DNA from: Silvimonas sp.
GTDB lineage: Bacteria; Pseudomonadota; Gammaproteobacteria; Burkholderiales; Chitinibacteraceae
NCBI GenBank assembly: GCA_030151005.1
Contig: JASLES010000514.1
Span: 1-12,190 of the forward strand
Reading direction: 5' to 3'
Length of the DNA: 12,190 nt
Shown here: positions 1 to 6,936 of the stretch, piece after piece
How positions within the stretch are numbered: position 1 is the stretch's first letter
Layout of the letters: the number at the start of each line of letters is the position of its first letter
Notes under the pieces: generated by a model
The model's input: the letters and a program-made list of their open reading frames with translations, nothing else
What the model was told of the DNA's origin: nothing
Database searches by the model: none
Made by a program: the position numbers and the translations under genes

Positions 1-1178
1 CGCCATCGGCCCATGCGGCAACTAGCCAGGGTACGCCGTACGCGATCAGCGGCACCTGTGAAGGGCTGCCACGCGTTACCCTGAAAACTGCGCCCGGTTT
101 TTGCGTCGGGTTGGCCGCAACCGGTCTGGGTATGCCGCGCGGTGTGCTGCCGCTGGCTGATGGCTCTGCGCTGCTCACCGATATGGGCGGCTGGGGCAAA
201 AACAAGGGGCGCCTGCTGCGGTTGGTACGCCGCCAGGGTGGTTTTGACAGCGTGACGCTCCTTAACGGGCTGGATCGCCCGCACGGTTTGCAATTGGGGC
301 CGGACGGCCAGGTTTATCTGGGGGAGGCCGGTCGCATCAGCCGTTTCAACCCTGCTGATGCACAGCCCAAATTGATCACGGTGATTGATAAGCTGCCAGA
401 CGATGGTCGCCATCCAATCAAGGTCTTTGTCTTTGCCAAAGATGGCTCTTTGTTTGTCAACTTTGGTTCGGCCACAGACAACTGCGAAGGGCGGATCGAT
501 ACCAGTCAGCCCCCGTTGCAGCAATGCAAGGACATGCAGACCGACCCGCAGCGTGCCTCGATCTGGCATTACACCCAACAAAATGGCCAATGGCAGGGCA
601 AGCAATACGCTGCAGGCCTGCGCAATTCCATGGCGCTGGCAATCCACCCCGGTACCGGGGCGTTGTGGCAGGCAGAAAATAGCCGTGACTATATCAACCG
701 CAAATTGCCTGGCCTGAAAAGTGATGAAAACCTGCCGCATGAAGAACTTAACCTGATCCATGAAGGCAGCAACTACGGCTGGCCGTACTGCTACGACAAC
801 AATATGGCCGCGCCAGAGTTCCCCGACGCCGATTGCGGGCTGTTCGCCAAGCCGGTCATGCTCTTGCCTGGCCATGCCGCACCGTTGGGTATGGCGTTTT
901 ACGATGCGCCAGGTGGCCTTGCTGCCTGGCGTGGCAGCCTGATCATGGGCTGGCATGGCTACCGCAACAACGGCCACCGCCTCGTTGCAATTCGCTTTAG
1001 CGCAGATGGCGTGCCGCAGGGAGAGCCGCAAGAACTGATCAGTGACTGGGGCGACATGCCGGGCAAGCACCCCATGGGCGCACCCACGGATATCAAGATC
1101 GACAAAGAAGGTGCCATCTGGATCACGGAAGACCGCAATGGCGATCTGCTGATCATGACGCCAGTGCGCCTGCATTGA
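1..1178 (+). CDS. PQQ-dependent sugar dehydrogenase, L-sorbosone dehydrogenase-like (5' partial)
   Basis: The frame is open from base 3 with no start codon, so the gene begins outside the window; 391 residues remain. The TTG at 111 is internal, because residues just before it (CEGLPRV, then APGFCVGLAATGLG) already look like the conserved N-terminal part of the mature protein. The family folds as a six-bladed beta-propeller related to soluble glucose dehydrogenase and oxidises sugars or sugar aldehydes with PQQ, normally in the periplasm. Family marks are the blade segment GLDRPHGLQLGPDGQVYLGE, then GLRNSMALAIHP, AENSRDYI, HEELNLIHEGSNYGWPYCYD, HAAPLGMAFYDAP and, near the end, PTDIKIDKEGAIWITEDRNG. 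An export signal would lie upstream and cannot be seen. The methyltransferase follows after 14 nt, so the two are probably co-transcribed. The substrate cannot be read from the sequence; L-sorbosone is only the family's namesake. PQQ synthesis genes are not present here. Confidence 0.85.
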   Translation, partial: PSAHAATSQGTPYAISGTCEGLPRVTLKTAPGFCVGLAATGLGMPRGVLPLADGSALLTDMGGWGKNKGRLLRLVRRQGGFDSVTLLNGLDRPHGLQLGPDGQVYLGEAGRISRFNPADAQPKLITVIDKLPDDGRHPIKVFVFAKDGSLFVNFGSATDNCEGRIDTSQPPLQQCKDMQTDPQRASIWHYTQQNGQWQGKQYAAGLRNSMALAIHPGTGALWQAENSRDYINRKLPGLKSDENLPHEELNLIHEGSNYGWPYCYDNNMAAPEFPDADCGLFAKPVMLLPGHAAPLGMAFYDAPGGLAAWRGSLIMGWHGYRNNGHRLVAIRFSADGVPQGEPQELISDWGDMPGKHPMGAPTDIKIDKEGAIWITEDRNGDLLIMTPVRLH

Positions 1179-1192
1179 ACCCTGGAATCACC

Positions 1193-1927
1193 ATGCCGCA
1201 GAACATCTACGACAACCCGTCTTTTTTTGCTGGCTACAAAGCGCTGCGTCAGAACGATACCGGTCTGAATGGCGCCCTGGAAATTCCCGCTTTGCATGGT
1301 TTGTTGCCCCCGCTGGCGGGGTTGAACGTGCTGGATTTGGGCTGCGGCTTCGGTGACTTTGCCCGCTATGTGCGCACCCAGGGTGCGGCAGCGGCGGTGG
1401 GGCTGGATATCTCGCAGAACATGCTGGCAGAAGCGCGTCGGCTGACGGGTGATCCGGCCATTCGCTACCAACTGGGCCAGATCGAAACTTTTCAGGCTGG
1501 TGCGGGCGAGTTCGATCTGGTGGTGTCGTCTCTGGCGCTGCATTACGTGGCCGATTACCCGGCTGCGGTACGGGCAGTATGGCGCACCCTTAAGCCAGGT
1601 GGGTATTTCGTGTTCTCGGTGGAGCACCCGGTCTGTACGGCTCATCCGGTGGGTTGGGTGACAGATGAGACCGGTGAGAAGCGATACTGGCCGCTGGATC
1701 ACTATCAGGCAGAAGGCCGGCGGGACACGCGCTGGTTTGTGGAGGGCGTGATCAAGTACCACCGCACGCTGCAAACCTGGGTGAATGGCTTGCTGGATAA
1801 TGGTTTTGTGCTAGAGCGATTGTTGGAACCGGTGCCGACGCCCGTCGCGCTTGAGGCCAGACCGGAGCTCATCCATGAAACCCGAAGGCCGCCGTTTTTG
1901 CTGTTACGTGCCCGCAAAACGGCGTAG
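1193..1927 (+). CDS. Class I SAM-dependent methyltransferase
   Basis: A 244-residue protein with a complete Rossmann-type methyltransferase core. Motif I, which binds S-adenosylmethionine, is VLDLGCGFGDFARY at residues 46-59. The acidic end of strand 2 is VGLDIS at 69-74. FDLVVSSLALHYV at 107-119 is the motif IV region, and LKPGGYFVFSVEHP at 133-146 is the motif VI strand with its Gly loop. This pattern is the Methyltransf_11/UbiE-like small-molecule type. The C-terminal part (about 150-244) is probably a substrate cap and names no substrate. I chose ATG 1193 over the in-frame TTG at 1175, which overlaps the previous stop and would add only MNPGIT; a weak TGGA lies at 1183-1186. The 14-nt gap suggests operonic expression with the dehydrogenase. 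The gene ends 5 nt before the convergent SufE-type gene, with no terminator hairpin between them. Confidence 0.85.
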   Translation: MPQNIYDNPSFFAGYKALRQNDTGLNGALEIPALHGLLPPLAGLNVLDLGCGFGDFARYVRTQGAAAAVGLDISQNMLAEARRLTGDPAIRYQLGQIETFQAGAGEFDLVVSSLALHYVADYPAAVRAVWRTLKPGGYFVFSVEHPVCTAHPVGWVTDETGEKRYWPLDHYQAEGRRDTRWFVEGVIKYHRTLQTWVNGLLDNGFVLERLLEPVPTPVALEARPELIHETRRPPFLLLRARKTA

Positions 1928-1932
1928 CTCCC

Positions 1933-2349
1933 TCACGCGCTCCGGATAACCCGCACCATGGCCGCCAGCCCGCTGGCGCGGGAACTGGACAAGAAACTTT
2001 GCAAGCCAAGCGCTTGCAACAGTTCACCAAAATCAAACTGTGCGACCTCTGCGGCCGTACGCCCGGTGTAGGCCGCGCAAACCAGAGCCAGCAAGCCTTG
2101 GACGATGCGCGAGTCACTGTCCGCCCAAAGTTGCAGGCGTTCATCTTGCCACTGAGTCAGCAGCCACACTTGTGCCTCGCAGCCGGCGACGCGGTGCTCG
2201 TCAGTTTTCAATTCTTCCGGCATTTCTGGCAGTTCACGCGCCAACTGAACCAATAAGCGGTTTTTGGCTTCCCAGCCGTGGGCAGCGTCCAATCGCCCGA
2301 CTAGCGCGGGCAGCGCCAGGGTTTCTGGCAGTGCGGGCCAGGCGCTCAT
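1933..2349 (-). CDS. sufE: SufE/CsdE-family sulfur acceptor protein
   Basis: A 138-residue protein, the usual SufE length. SufE proteins take the persulfide from a partner cysteine desulfurase, stimulate it and pass sulfur on. The acceptor cysteine is Cys57 in the loop VAGCEAQVWL. The rest of the family pattern is present: ADSDSRIVQGLLALV (about 76-90), GRTAAEV, and the C-terminal helix region LGLQSFLSSSRASGLAAMV. The GCE loop and the LGL segment resemble E. coli CsdE more than SufE, so csdE may be the better name. The start codon overlaps the stop of the desulfurase gene by 4 nt (ATGA at 2346-2349), a clear sign of translational coupling and of the two proteins working as a pair. No sufBCD genes are near, so this is a stand-alone desulfurase/acceptor pair rather than a full SUF operon. 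Confidence 0.92.
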   Translation of the reverse strand: MSAWPALPETLALPALVGRLDAAHGWEAKNRLLVQLARELPEMPEELKTDEHRVAGCEAQVWLLTQWQDERLQLWADSDSRIVQGLLALVCAAYTGRTAAEVAQFDFGELLQALGLQSFLSSSRASGLAAMVRVIRSA

Positions 2350-3557
2350 TGAAGTAACTCCAGCGTGTCCTGCAGTGCATTAAGCAGACGGTCGATATCG
2401 CTACTGGTGTTGTACAAGGCCAGCGAAACGCGCAGCGTACCCTGACTAAGGCCCAGTGATTGCATCAACGGCCCGGCGCAGTGATTGCCCACGCGTACAG
2501 CAATGTCGCGCTCATCCAGAAATTGCGCCACGTCATAGGGGTGCGCGCGGCCAAATACCAAAGAGGCGATCGGCCCTTTGCCTGGCGCGGTGCCGACAAT
2601 GCGTACGCCATCCAGCCAGGTAATGCCGTCCGCCAGTTGCTGATACAGCGCGGTTTCATGCTGGGCGATGGCTTGGCGATCTTGTGCGGCCAGCCAGTCC
2701 AGCGCGGCGGCCAGCGCTACGGTCTGGGCAAATGCCGGGGTGCCGGCCTCAAAACGGCGTGGCGCCGGGGCGAAGGTGGTGCCGTCAAACGACACGCGCT
2801 CGATCATCTCGCCGCCGCCTTGCCACGGTGGCATGTGTTCCAGCATTTCTGCACGGCCCCACAACACGCCAATGCCGGTGGGTCCGAACACCTTGTGGCC
2901 AGAAAACACGTAAAAGTCCGCGCCCAATGCCGCGACATCTACTGTCTGGTGCGCAATACCCTGAGCACCATCGACCAGGACGCATGCGCCGACAGCCTTG
3001 GCAGCGGTAATGATTTGCTCCAGCGGCGGACACACCCCGAGTGCGTTGGACATCTGACTGATGGCCACCATGCGGGTGCGGGGCCCGAGCAGGCTGGCGA
3101 ACGCCGTCATGTCAATCTGGCCGTCTTCTTGCAAGGGAATCGGTTTGATCACCGCGCCCGTGCGCTGTGCCACAAGTTGCCACGGCACGATATTGGCATG
3201 GTGCTCCAGCGTGGAAAGCAGAATCTCATCACCCGCTTTCAGCTGGCTGCCACCCCAACTGTAGGCGACGAGATTGATTGCTTCCGTTGCGCCCCGCGTA
3301 AACACAATTTCTTGCGCGCTGGCGTTGATAAAGCGCGCCACGGTCTGGCGCGCTGCTTCATAGGCCTCGGTCGCCGCATAACCTAGCCGATGACCGCCGC
3401 GGTGGACATTGGCGTTGCTCTCTTCATAAAAGCGCCGCTCTGCATCCAGCACCACCCGTGGCTTTTGCGTGGTGGCGGCGTTATCCAGCCAGACCAGCTC
3501 CGGATTGGCGGCCAGCAACGGAAAAGAGGCCCGATCGGGCAGCGGAGAGTGTTCCAT
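2346..3557 (-). CDS. sufS: Cysteine desulfurase, SufS/CsdA family (group II)
   Basis: A 403-residue PLP enzyme that takes sulfur from L-cysteine as a protein persulfide, giving alanine. Visible features are the N-terminal VWLDNAATTQKP (22-33), NVHRGGHRLG (50-59), LSTLEHHANIVPW with the His pair at 119-120, VLVDGAQG with the cofactor-contacting Asp196, and the PLP lysine Lys222 in FSGHKVFGPTGIGVLWG. The catalytic Cys360 lies in RVGNHCAGPLM, followed by GTLRVSLALYNTSSDID. The short loop around the cysteine and the absence of IscS features mark the SufS/CsdA group. The start is ATG at 3555-3557; an in-frame TTG at 3581 would add 8 residues without family support. I see no good Shine-Dalgarno sequence. 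The SufE-type gene overlaps its end by 4 nt. The gene probably starts from the divergent promoter shared with nudB. It could equally be called csdA. Confidence 0.93.
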   Translation of the reverse strand: MEHSPLPDRASFPLLAANPELVWLDNAATTQKPRVVLDAERRFYEESNANVHRGGHRLGYAATEAYEAARQTVARFINASAQEIVFTRGATEAINLVAYSWGGSQLKAGDEILLSTLEHHANIVPWQLVAQRTGAVIKPIPLQEDGQIDMTAFASLLGPRTRMVAISQMSNALGVCPPLEQIITAAKAVGACVLVDGAQGIAHQTVDVAALGADFYVFSGHKVFGPTGIGVLWGRAEMLEHMPPWQGGGEMIERVSFDGTTFAPAPRRFEAGTPAFAQTVALAAALDWLAAQDRQAIAQHETALYQQLADGITWLDGVRIVGTAPGKGPIASLVFGRAHPYDVAQFLDERDIAVRVGNHCAGPLMQSLGLSQGTLRVSLALYNTSSDIDRLLNALQDTLELLQ

Positions 3558-3590
3558 ATAAACAAGACGACCATGAAGCAATAGATGCGC

Positions 3591-3600
3591 ATTGTATAAT
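3591..3600. promoter_or_regulatory. Divergent overlapping -10 elements between the desulfurase gene and nudB
   Basis: The top strand holds a consensus TATAAT at 3595-3600. The bottom strand holds TACAAT (5 of 6 consensus) at 3596-3591. They share the near-palindrome CATTGTATAATG at 3590-3601, whose outer four bases on each side are perfectly symmetrical. Predicted starts are near 3607 (plus) and 3584 (minus). -35 matches are weak: about 3 of 6 on the plus strand near 3573, and TTGTAA at 3617-3612 with a short 15-nt spacer on the minus strand. Confidence 0.6.
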
Positions 3601-3606
3601 GCGCCG

Positions 3607-4056
3607 ATGGCTTACAAACAACCGATCTCTGTCCTCGTCGTTATCCACACGCCCGATCTGAAAATACTGCTGCTGGAGCGTAAGGGCTATGCGGATGGCT
3701 GGCAGTCTGTGACTGGTAGCCGTGAAGGCGAAGAGCTGCTGCCTGACACCGCCCACCGGGAGGTGTTTGAAGAAACCGGTCTGGATACCAACCGCTACGC
3801 CCTGGCCGACTGGCACTATAGCTCTGATTACGAGATCTACCCGGTCTGGCGCCATCGCTACGCGCCGGGCGTCACCATCAATACGGAACATGTGTTTAGC
3901 CTGCAGGTGCCGTTTGAGCTGGATATCACCCTGGCCGCCGATGAACATACGCGTTACCGCTGGGTAGACTGGCAAATTGCCGCAGAGATGGTGTTCTCGC
4001 CATCCAACGCAGAAGCCATTAGAACGCTGGCCGAGCGCCACCCAAGCGTTGGCTGA
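3607..4056 (+). CDS. nudB: Dihydroneopterin triphosphate diphosphatase (Nudix hydrolase)
   Basis: A 149-residue Nudix hydrolase. NudB removes pyrophosphate from dihydroneopterin triphosphate, the step after GTP cyclohydrolase I in folate synthesis. The Nudix box fits the consensus exactly: Gly37, Glu43, then REVFEETGL at 51-59, whose glutamates bind the catalytic metal. Segments typical of NudB rather than general Nudix proteins are the N-terminal PISVLVVI, WQSVTGS at 32-38 just before the box, and RHRYAPGVTINTE at 82-94. The length matches E. coli NudB (150). The start is ATG 3607, placed by the N-terminal match; a TTG at 3592 is unlikely because it overlaps the -10 element. No Shine-Dalgarno sequence precedes the ATG, and the TATAAT ends only 6 nt upstream, so the mRNA is probably leaderless. 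The ybhP-like gene follows after 205 nt. Confidence 0.93.
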   Translation: MAYKQPISVLVVIHTPDLKILLLERKGYADGWQSVTGSREGEELLPDTAHREVFEETGLDTNRYALADWHYSSDYEIYPVWRHRYAPGVTINTEHVFSLQVPFELDITLAADEHTRYRWVDWQIAAEMVFSPSNAEAIRTLAERHPSVG

Positions 4057-4261
4057 AGTATGTGTACTGCCGTTTGTAACCTCGTTTTTTCTGTCATTTA
4101 GTCACGCTGCAGAACCTTCATCGCTCACCCTGTCAAACCTGACGCTGTCAGAGAAGTCCCGCTAAACACGCTTGTAGCCGGGTGCTAGGATGATGTGACG
4201 CCAGGTGTGGCAGAACGCCCTGGCCCTGATCGATATAACGACATAAAGCGCTGATCCGGAC

Positions 4262-5011
4262 ATGGAAAGACGAATCAAGGTTGCTTCCTACAACATCCAT
4301 AAAGGCCTGTCGCCGCTAAACCGGCGGCTGGTGGTGCATGACGTGCGTCACGCCTTGCACAATCTGGCGCCAGACGTGGTGTTTTTGCAGGAAGTGCAGG
4401 GTGAGCACAGTACGCGCGCGCGCCAGTTCAATTACTGGCCGACCACACCGCAGCATGAATATCTGGCAGGGAATGACCTGTCTTTTGCCTATGGCCGCAA
4501 CGCCATCCACCGTTTGGGTCATCACGGTAACGCCGTGTTGTCGCGCTTTCCGATCACGCGCTGGGGTAATCACGACATCACGCTTAATCGCTTTGAAAAG
4601 CGTGGTCTGTTGCATTGTGTGCTGGAGATTCCCAGCTGGAACGTGCCGCTGCATGCGTTCTGCGTGCATTTGAATTTGCTGGCTCGGGACCGCCGCCGTC
4701 AATTGGCGGCAATGGTGGAGCAAATCCAGAATGAAGTCCCCAAAAATGCGCCGCTGGTGATTGCCGGCGATTTCAACGACTGGCGCCGTGAGGCCACGCG
4801 TATTCTGGGCTCTGAACTGCATGTGATTGAGGCCTTTGAAACCATGCATGGCTCGCCGGCGCGCAGTTTTCCGGTGCGCATGCCAGTGCTCTCGCTGGAC
4901 CGTATTTATGTGCGCGGTTTCGGGATTGAAGTGGCTGACGTGCTGGGTGGTCAGCCGTGGTCGCATTTGTCGGATCACGCGCCGCTATATACCGTGCTAC
5001 GGCGAGGTTGA
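4262..5011 (+). CDS. ybhP: Endonuclease/exonuclease/phosphatase-fold protein, YbhP-like
   Basis: A 249-residue protein of the EEP (DNase I/AP endonuclease/phosphatase) superfamily. The catalytic set is visible in order: Asn11 in SYNIHKG, metal-binding Glu44 in FLQEVQ, His136 in FCVHLNLL, Asp170 and Asn172 in GDFNDW, Asp213 in LDRIYV, and the terminal SDHAPL with His239. Such proteins hydrolyse phosphodiester or phosphomonoester bonds; the substrate of the YbhP branch is not established. In E. coli ybhP sits directly before clsB (ybhO), and the same order is found here, with clsB starting 2 nt after the stop. This pairing hints at a role linked to phospholipids, but that is inference. ATG 4262 is the natural start, although its Shine-Dalgarno sequence is poor. 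The 205 nt before it hold no gene, only three CTGTCA copies (4091, 4130, 4145) and a small inverted repeat at 4139-4151 of unknown meaning. Confidence 0.88.
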   Translation: MERRIKVASYNIHKGLSPLNRRLVVHDVRHALHNLAPDVVFLQEVQGEHSTRARQFNYWPTTPQHEYLAGNDLSFAYGRNAIHRLGHHGNAVLSRFPITRWGNHDITLNRFEKRGLLHCVLEIPSWNVPLHAFCVHLNLLARDRRRQLAAMVEQIQNEVPKNAPLVIAGDFNDWRREATRILGSELHVIEAFETMHGSPARSFPVRMPVLSLDRIYVRGFGIEVADVLGGQPWSHLSDHAPLYTVLRRG

Positions 5012-5013
5012 GC

Positions 5014-6171
5014 ATGGACGGCTACCTGCCGGGTAACCGCCTCAAACTGCTTAAAAATGGCGCTGAATATTTCCCGGAATTGTTAGGCGCCATTGCGCGG
5101 GCTGAGCGTGAAATCTTCCTGGAAAGCTATCTGTTTGAGCTTGATGTCATTGGCGAGGCCGTGTGCGAGGCGCTGATGAAAGCGGCGCAGCGTGGCGTAG
5201 AAGTCAAAATGCAGCTGGACGGTTTTGGCGCACGCAAGTTTCCGGATGCCTGGAAAGAACGGCTGGCCGCAGCTGGCGTCTGGTTGCTGTTTTTCCGGCC
5301 AGAGGTCAAGGCACTCTCGTTTAACCGGCAGCGTTTGCGCCGTTTGCACCGCAAGCTGGTGGTGGTCGATGGCGTGCTGGCGTATGCCGGCGGTATCAAC
5401 ATTCTGTCTGATTACACCGGCCAGCCTGGTCCGGAACCACGCTACGACTATATGGTGGAAGTGCGCGGCCTGGTGGTGACCCCCATGCACGAGGCCGCCG
5501 ACCGGCTGTGGCGGCACACTGCCTGGGTGCAGGTAGAAACAGACTGGGCCAGAACCCACCGCGACAAGCCGCCTTATGAAGAAGCAGGCGGGGCATTGGC
5601 GCGGTTCGATATCCGCGATAACTTGCGCAATCGCCACACTATTGAACGCGAATACCTGGAGGCCGTCGCCACGGCGCAGCATGAAATCCTGGTGGCCTGC
5701 GCCTATTTTTTACCGGGCTATCGCTTTCGGCACGCCTTGATCGATGCGGCAGAGCGGGGCGTGAAAGTGGTACTTCTGCTTCAGGGGACTCTGGATCACG
5801 CCCTGTTGCAGTACGCCAGCCGGGCGTTTTTCCGCCAGTTTATCGAGGCAGGCATCGAGATCCACGAGTATGTCAGTGGTTATATGCACGCCAAGGTGGC
5901 GGTAATAGATGGGCTGTGGGCCACAGTGGGTTCATCCAACATTGACCCATTCAGCCTTTTACTGGCGCGTGAGGGCAATGTTTTTGTGCGGGATACCGAG
6001 TTTGCCGGCACGCTGGCTGCAGATATTCGCAAAACTATCGAGACATCTGCTCGACCCGTGGTGTTGCCCTTGCATTTGCGCGCTCGGCGTATCAAGCCCT
6101 GGATCAGTTACGGCATTGTTCGTTTCTTGATGGCCGTTTCAGGTTATGGCGGAGAACGTTACCTGAAATAA
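5014..6171 (+). CDS. clsB: Cardiolipin synthase ClsB (phospholipase D family)
   Basis: A 385-residue protein with two HKD phospholipase D motifs. The first is HRKLVVVD at 112-119, followed by AYAGGINI. The second is HAKVAVID at 292-299, followed by TVGSSNIDPFSLLLARE. Two HKD halves form one active site that transfers a phosphatidyl group to make cardiolipin (or phosphatidylglycerol) at the inner membrane. There is no N-terminal pair of membrane helices as in ClsA, and the length is near that of E. coli ClsB (YbhO, about 413). The start is ATG 5014, preceded by GAGG at 5004-5007, which lies across the end of ybhP. The frame is open to 4957, but those 19 codons lie inside ybhP and lack family resemblance. 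Spacing of 2 nt implies translational coupling with ybhP. A terminator follows about 45 nt after the stop. Confidence 0.92.
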   Translation: MDGYLPGNRLKLLKNGAEYFPELLGAIARAEREIFLESYLFELDVIGEAVCEALMKAAQRGVEVKMQLDGFGARKFPDAWKERLAAAGVWLLFFRPEVKALSFNRQRLRRLHRKLVVVDGVLAYAGGINILSDYTGQPGPEPRYDYMVEVRGLVVTPMHEAADRLWRHTAWVQVETDWARTHRDKPPYEEAGGALARFDIRDNLRNRHTIEREYLEAVATAQHEILVACAYFLPGYRFRHALIDAAERGVKVVLLLQGTLDHALLQYASRAFFRQFIEAGIEIHEYVSGYMHAKVAVIDGLWATVGSSNIDPFSLLLAREGNVFVRDTEFAGTLAADIRKTIETSARPVVLPLHLRARRIKPWISYGIVRFLMAVSGYGGERYLK

Positions 6172-6215
6172 CAATTGGCTACGCAATTTGTGATTAATTT
6201 CACTTCCAACAATTA

Positions 6216-6244
6216 AATTCGGCCGCTTGTCGGCCATTTTTTAT
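6216..6244 (+). terminator. Rho-independent terminator of the nudB-ybhP-clsB unit
   Basis: Stem GGCCG (6221-6225), loop CTTGT, stem CGGCC (6231-6235), then ATTTTTTATT. It is preceded by AAAT, which can lengthen the stem against the T run. It lies just after clsB and before the promoter of the next gene. Confidence 0.8.
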
Positions 6245-6281
6245 TGGCGTTTCTCCAATTGTATCGAAAGGTTGTGGGCGA

Positions 6282-6310
6282 TTGACACGGTTGGGTGTGC
6301 TGAGTAGATT
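6282..6310 (+). promoter_or_regulatory. Sigma70-type promoter for the secreted His-rich protein gene
   Basis: A perfect TTGACA at 6282-6287 and TAGATT (4 of 6) at 6305-6310, separated by 17 nt. The predicted start is near 6317, giving an A-rich leader of about 80 nt before ATG 6398. Confidence 0.65.
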
Positions 6311-6383
6311 TCGCAAAAAACAACAACCGCACAATAAAAATACCGCAATGGCTATCCGCAATTACGGTCTACAAACAATCAAT

Positions 6384-6396
6384 CAGGAGTCCTGAT
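6384..6396 (+). promoter_or_regulatory. Ribosome binding site inside a perfect inverted repeat
   Basis: TCAGGAGTCCTGA has perfect 6-nt arms around a single G and contains the AGGAG of the His-rich protein gene. In RNA it could form a stem of 4-5 pairs that partly hides the ribosome site. It could also be a small operator or a chance palindrome. Confidence 0.4.
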
Positions 6397-6397
6397 C

Positions 6398-6853
6398 ATG
6401 AACAAAATGATGCGAGTTGTTGCTACTCTTCTGGCTGCCGGCGCCATATTTGCACCGCTGGCCGCGCACGCCGACACCCCCGGCCCGCACCCTTATTACC
6501 TGCACGCGCTGAGCGATCTGCGCGACGCACGTGGCTATCTGGATCGCATTGACAGCAATCAGGTCCAGAAAGACGAAGTGAAGGCATTGCAGGAAATTGA
6601 CGCCGCCATTGGCGAAATGAAGCATGCCGCCATTGATGATGGCAAAGATATTCACGACCATATGCCGGTTGACGCCGGCCTGAAACATACCGATCGCTTT
6701 CACAAGGCACTTGAATTGCTGAATCGCGCCGAACAAGATGTCTCGCATGAAGAAAGCGATCCGGCCGCAATTGAATTGCAAGCACGGGTTTTGCACCATA
6801 TTCAAGAAGCGCATCATGCTGTTGATCATGCAATCAACGCAGCGCTGGAATAA
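6398..6853 (+). CDS. Small secreted His-rich helical protein of unknown function
   Basis: A 151-residue protein I can only call a conserved-looking hypothetical. Residues 1-25 form a signal peptide: positive NKMMR, hydrophobic VVATLLAAGAIFAPLAA, and a signal peptidase I site after AHA (A25). The mature part, about 126 residues, has 13 histidines and no cysteine, and is predicted from its composition to be almost all helix. Four helices can be read: about 33-52, 57-82, 99-118 and 122-150. Helices 1 and 3 share HALSDL/KALELL spacing, and helices 2 and 4 share I..A.....HA spacing, both offset by 67-68 residues, so the protein may be a duplicated helical hairpin. The histidines suggest metal or haem binding, but this is inference. 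AGGAG at 6385-6389 is a good ribosome site 8 nt before ATG. The gene stands alone between its own promoter and terminator. Confidence 0.85.
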   Translation: MNKMMRVVATLLAAGAIFAPLAAHADTPGPHPYYLHALSDLRDARGYLDRIDSNQVQKDEVKALQEIDAAIGEMKHAAIDDGKDIHDHMPVDAGLKHTDRFHKALELLNRAEQDVSHEESDPAAIELQARVLHHIQEAHHAVDHAINAALE

Positions 6854-6893
6854 ACATTGATTTGGTATGAATCGATAGGTGATTAATACCGAC

Positions 6894-6927
6894 AATAAAA
6901 AAGGCCGCGATTGCGGCCTTTTTTATT
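6894..6927. terminator. Bidirectional rho-independent terminator
   Basis: A perfect 15-bp inverted repeat: AATAAAAAAGGCCGC (6894-6908), loop GATT, and its complement (6913-6927). The GC core is flanked by A6 on one side and T6 on the other, so it works on either strand. It ends the His-rich protein gene from the left and trmJ from the right. Confidence 0.93.
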
Positions 6928-6936
6928 AATCCATTG

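Noticed and set aside
111..113. TTG as the start of the sugar dehydrogenase
   Set aside because: The same frame is open to base 3 and the upstream residues belong to the conserved protein, so the gene is truncated by the window and does not start here.
959..1774. A 271-codon minus-strand frame over the dehydrogenase end and the methyltransferase
   Set aside because: Both plus-strand genes have clear family motifs. The minus frame resembles no family and is a codon-bias shadow.
2460..3386. A 308-codon plus-strand frame opposite the cysteine desulfurase
   Set aside because: The minus strand encodes a complete desulfurase with PLP Lys and catalytic Cys. The opposite frame shows no recognisable motifs and no ribosome site.
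4057..4261. Possible promoter, terminator or repeat element between nudB and ybhP
   Set aside because: There are three CTGTCA copies, a CTGAC-GCT-GTCAG repeat and a TATAAC near 4234. No -35 match, T-tract hairpin or consistent spacing was found, so no site is called.
4957..5013. Upstream extension of clsB into ybhP
   Set aside because: The 19 extra codons have no resemblance to ClsB. ATG 5014 has a GAGG ribosome site and sits 2 nt after the ybhP stop.
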